Shown one piece after another: positions 5,980 to 7,623 of a stretch of 7,623 nt of DNA. The stretch covers positions 1 through 7,623 of the forward strand of contig PFWI01000157.1 in assembly GCA_002791075.1 (NCBI GenBank), in the 5' to 3' direction. Source of the DNA: a bacterium (Candidatus Ratteibacteria) CG_4_9_14_3_um_filter_41_21 (GTDB taxonomy: Bacteria; Ratteibacteria; UBA8468). The notes under the pieces were generated by a model that saw nothing but the letters and a program-made list of their open reading frames with translations, searched no databases and was not told the origin of the DNA. A program made the translations under genes and the position numbers. Position 1 is the stretch's first letter. Every line of letters starts with the position of its first letter.

Positions 5980-5992
5980 AGCTGTGCTGTCA
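5976..5992. repeat. Small perfect hairpin TGACAGC-TGT-GCTGTCA
   Basis: A 7-bp stem, TGACAGC (5976-5982) with GCTGTCA (5986-5992), has a 3-nt loop and overlaps the last 4 nt of the 13-bp core arm, so the two pairings compete. It is followed by GTTCTTATTCG with no T-run, so it is not a clear terminator. Confidence 0.6.
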
Positions 5993-6028
5993 GTTCTTAT
6001 TCGTGTTAATTCGTGGCTAAATTAAAAG

Positions 6029-7525
6029 ATGAAACTAAAAGAATTAATTAAGGATTTGAAGGTTGAGAAAATTACCTCCCACAGCAATCCTGATATTTTA
6101 GGGCTTACTTACGATTCCCGAAAAGTGCGGGAAGGTTATCTTTTTGTAGCCATTGTTGGCTCTAAAGAAGATGGCCATCGTTATCTCAATGATGCTGCTG
6201 AACAGGGGGCGAAAGCAATGGTCATTGAAAAAGATACCGTCTTTGCCGAAAAGAACGTGGTAAAAATTGTGGTGAAAGATTCCCGGGTGGCTTTGGCTCA
6301 TTTAGCCAGTAATTTCTACCATTCTCCCTCTAAGAATTTAAAGGTTATTGGCGTTACCGGCACCAACGGCAAAACCACCGTAACCTATCTTTTAGATTCC
6401 ATTCTGAAAACTGCGGGATATAAAACAGGATTGATTGGCACCATTACCTATAAGATTGGAGAACGGCTAATTGCCGCCCAAAACACTACTCCTCAATCAT
6501 TAGAGATACAAAACCTTCTGGCAGAACTTGTCCGGGAAAAGAGTGACTATCTGGTAATGGAGGTTAGTTCCCATTCCCTGGTCCAGCACCGCGTGGAAAA
6601 AATAGAATTTGATGCCGGTATCTTTACCAACTTAACCAAGTTTGAACATCTTGATTACCATCGCAACATGAAGCAGTATCTTTCAGCAAAACTCTTACTC
6701 TTCCGAAAGTACTTAGCGGAAAGTTCTAAAAAGAAAAAATCCGCAATAATCAATCTTGACGACCCGTTTGCTTCCCATTTTATCAAAGCGGCTAAAAAGA
6801 ACGGGATTAAGCCGATTACCTACGGAATGAAGAAAGGCGATGTTACGGCAAGAAATTATTTGCCAACCGAATTAGGCGCTTCCTTCAAGATTAGAACCTC
6901 TTTTGGAAACCTCCAGATTTTCTCCAGATTAATCGGGAAGTTCAATCTCTACAATATTTTAGCGGCAGTTTCCCTGGGTATCGCGGAAAGGATTGACTTA
7001 TCTGTAATCAAAAAGGGGATAGAAAGAATGGAAGTTATCCCGGGCCGATTGGAAGTAGTGGATTGCGGCCAGCCGTTTAAAATAATTGTAGATTACGCCC
7101 ATACGGCGAGCGCTTTGAAAAATCTTTTACTCCTGGCTAAGGAACTTTCTTTCAAGAGGATTTTGCTTATCTTCGGCTGCGGAGGGGACCGGGATAAAAG
7201 AAAACGACCTTTGATGGGGGCTATTGCGGCAAAATTTACCGATTTTTTCATTATTACCTCTGATAATCCGCGCAGCGAAGAACCGGCAAGCATTATCAGG
7301 AACGTAGAAAGAGGAATTAAAAGACGCTATCGGAAAAAATATAGGGTGGAAGCGGACCGGGAAAAGGCAATCCGGCAAGGGTTGGCTTTAGCCAAACCAG
7401 GGGACCTTTTTATCGTTGCCGGAAAGGGCCACGAAACTTACCAGATTTTGAAAGATACCATTGTTCCTTTTGACGACCGGCTTATGGTTCGGAAAATTTT
7501 GCAGAATACGGAATGGAAACCTTGA
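6029..7525 (+). CDS. murE: UDP-N-acetylmuramoyl-L-alanyl-D-glutamate--2,6-diaminopimelate ligase MurE
   Basis: This cytoplasmic ATP-dependent Mur ligase adds the third amino acid of the peptidoglycan stem peptide. The 498 aa show the family order: an N-terminal UDP-substrate domain with GLTYDSRKVREGYLFVA, the ATP-binding GTNGKTT loop (111-117), the central-domain NTTPQSLE and EVSSHSL blocks, a probable carbamylated Lys221 in SAKLLLF, then the C-terminal domain with IPGRLEVV, DYAHT and FGCGGDRDKRKRP. DNPR at 412-415 is the motif typical of meso-diaminopimelate-adding enzymes, so EC 6.3.2.13 is expected over the lysine type. The ATG at 6029 gives a normal MurE N-terminus. No Shine-Dalgarno is seen, because repeat element D ends 9 nt before it. 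Its 3' end overlaps murF by 13 nt. Confidence 0.95.
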   Translation: MKLKELIKDLKVEKITSHSNPDILGLTYDSRKVREGYLFVAIVGSKEDGHRYLNDAAEQGAKAMVIEKDTVFAEKNVVKIVVKDSRVALAHLASNFYHSPSKNLKVIGVTGTNGKTTVTYLLDSILKTAGYKTGLIGTITYKIGERLIAAQNTTPQSLEIQNLLAELVREKSDYLVMEVSSHSLVQHRVEKIEFDAGIFTNLTKFEHLDYHRNMKQYLSAKLLLFRKYLAESSKKKKSAIINLDDPFASHFIKAAKKNGIKPITYGMKKGDVTARNYLPTELGASFKIRTSFGNLQIFSRLIGKFNLYNILAAVSLGIAERIDLSVIKKGIERMEVIPGRLEVVDCGQPFKIIVDYAHTASALKNLLLLAKELSFKRILLIFGCGGDRDKRKRPLMGAIAAKFTDFFIITSDNPRSEEPASIIRNVERGIKRRYRKKYRVEADREKAIRQGLALAKPGDLFIVAGKGHETYQILKDTIVPFDDRLMVRKILQNTEWKP

Positions 7526-7623
7526 GTGTTGCGGAAATTCTTGGTTGGACGAAAGGCAGACTTCTTCAGGGAAATCCGAAAACCGTAATTTCCTCAATCT
7601 CTTTAGATTCGCGAAAATTAAAA
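7513..7623 (+). CDS. murF: UDP-N-acetylmuramoyl-tripeptide--D-alanyl-D-alanine ligase MurF, 5' fragment
   Basis: Only the first 37 codons are present; the gene continues past the window edge with no stop. They read METLSVAEILGWTKGRLLQG, followed shortly by ISSISLDSRKLK. This is the Mur ligase N-terminal pattern (xxEIxxxTxGxLxxG ... SxDSRxxxxGDLF) and is the expected gene after murE in a dcw cluster. The ATG at 7513 overlaps the murE end by 13 nt in another frame; a TTG at 7522 is an alternative. No clear Shine-Dalgarno is seen, so translation may be coupled to murE. The ATP-binding domain that would confirm MurF lies outside the window. Confidence 0.82.
   Translation, partial: METLSVAEILGWTKGRLLQGNPKTVISSISLDSRKLK

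Larger units (their letters stand above)
5821..6021. repeat. Nested inverted-repeat element D between ftsI and murE
   Basis: The outer arms TAGCCACGAAT (5821-5831) and ATTCGTGGCTA (6009-6019) are perfectly complementary over 11 bp, then after one mismatch AACAC (5833-5837) pairs with GTGTT (6003-6007). They enclose a complete CATTGCGAG-type core (5849-5979) and a further small hairpin. The left arm contains the ftsI stop codon and the right arm ends 9 nt before the murE ATG. The outer arms match those of element B, but the core is of the type found in element A. Confidence 0.82.

Noticed and set aside
5821..6021. Structured noncoding RNA or riboswitch upstream of murE
   Set aside because: The sequence is explained by repeat arms and cores also present at other sites in the window, and it shows no match to a riboswitch class that I recognise.
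1..7623. tRNA, rRNA or transposase genes
   Set aside because: No tRNA-like CCA-ended cloverleaf, rRNA-like sequence or transposase-like frame was seen on either strand. The repeats are therefore non-autonomous as far as this window shows.

Overview
The window is a chromosomal segment from a diderm (Gram-negative type) bacterium. It carries a lipoprotein-export ABC transporter pair (lolC/E-type permease and lolD), then the start of a division and cell wall (dcw) cluster in classical order: mraZ, rsmH, ftsL, ftsI, murE and the first 37 codons of murF. All genes are on the + strand. A Lol transporter implies an outer membrane, and the DNPR motif in MurE implies meso-diaminopimelate peptidoglycan. 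The coding style is AT-leaning, with many Lys and Ile codons. The intergenic repeats (ATTCGTGGCTA, ATCTGCGT, CATTGCGAG and CCCTCACC types) resemble those I associate with genomes of uncultured candidate phyla such as Omnitrophota. That placement is a low-confidence inference.

Layout. 1-145: AT-rich upstream region with a CTTTGTGTCTCTGTG-type repeat fragment and a possible -10 box. 146-1351: lolC/E permease. 1358-1459: repeat element A. 1472-2146: lolD. 2182-2250: an excellent sigma70-type promoter (TTGACA, 17 nt, TATACT) followed at once by three 10-bp-spaced TGG(G/A)A boxes, the expected form of a MraZ operator. 2276-2459: repeat element B, lying in the long mRNA leader. 2473-5833: mraZ, rsmH, ftsL and ftsI, tightly packed. 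5821-6021: repeat element D, whose left arm supplies the ftsI stop codon. 6029-7525: murE. 7513 to the edge: murF, overlapping murE.

How the genes work together. LolC/E and LolD would extract lipoproteins from the inner membrane for delivery to the outer membrane. MraZ is the cluster's autoregulator. RsmH methylates C1402 of 16S rRNA. FtsL and FtsI belong to the divisome, with FtsI as the septal transpeptidase. MurE and MurF make the cytoplasmic UDP-MurNAc-pentapeptide that FtsI ultimately crosslinks.

There is no new protein system here. The unusual content is between the genes. Three intergenic gaps are almost exactly filled by nested inverted repeats whose outer arms and inner cores are mixed and matched. 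Each ends 9-18 nt before the next start codon, where a Shine-Dalgarno would normally lie. One sits inside the mraZ leader downstream of promoter and operator. A second oddity is rsmH: its conserved N-terminus (TEHIPV) is encoded upstream of the first usual start codon, next to an ATAA that looks like a mutated ATGA stop/start overlap.
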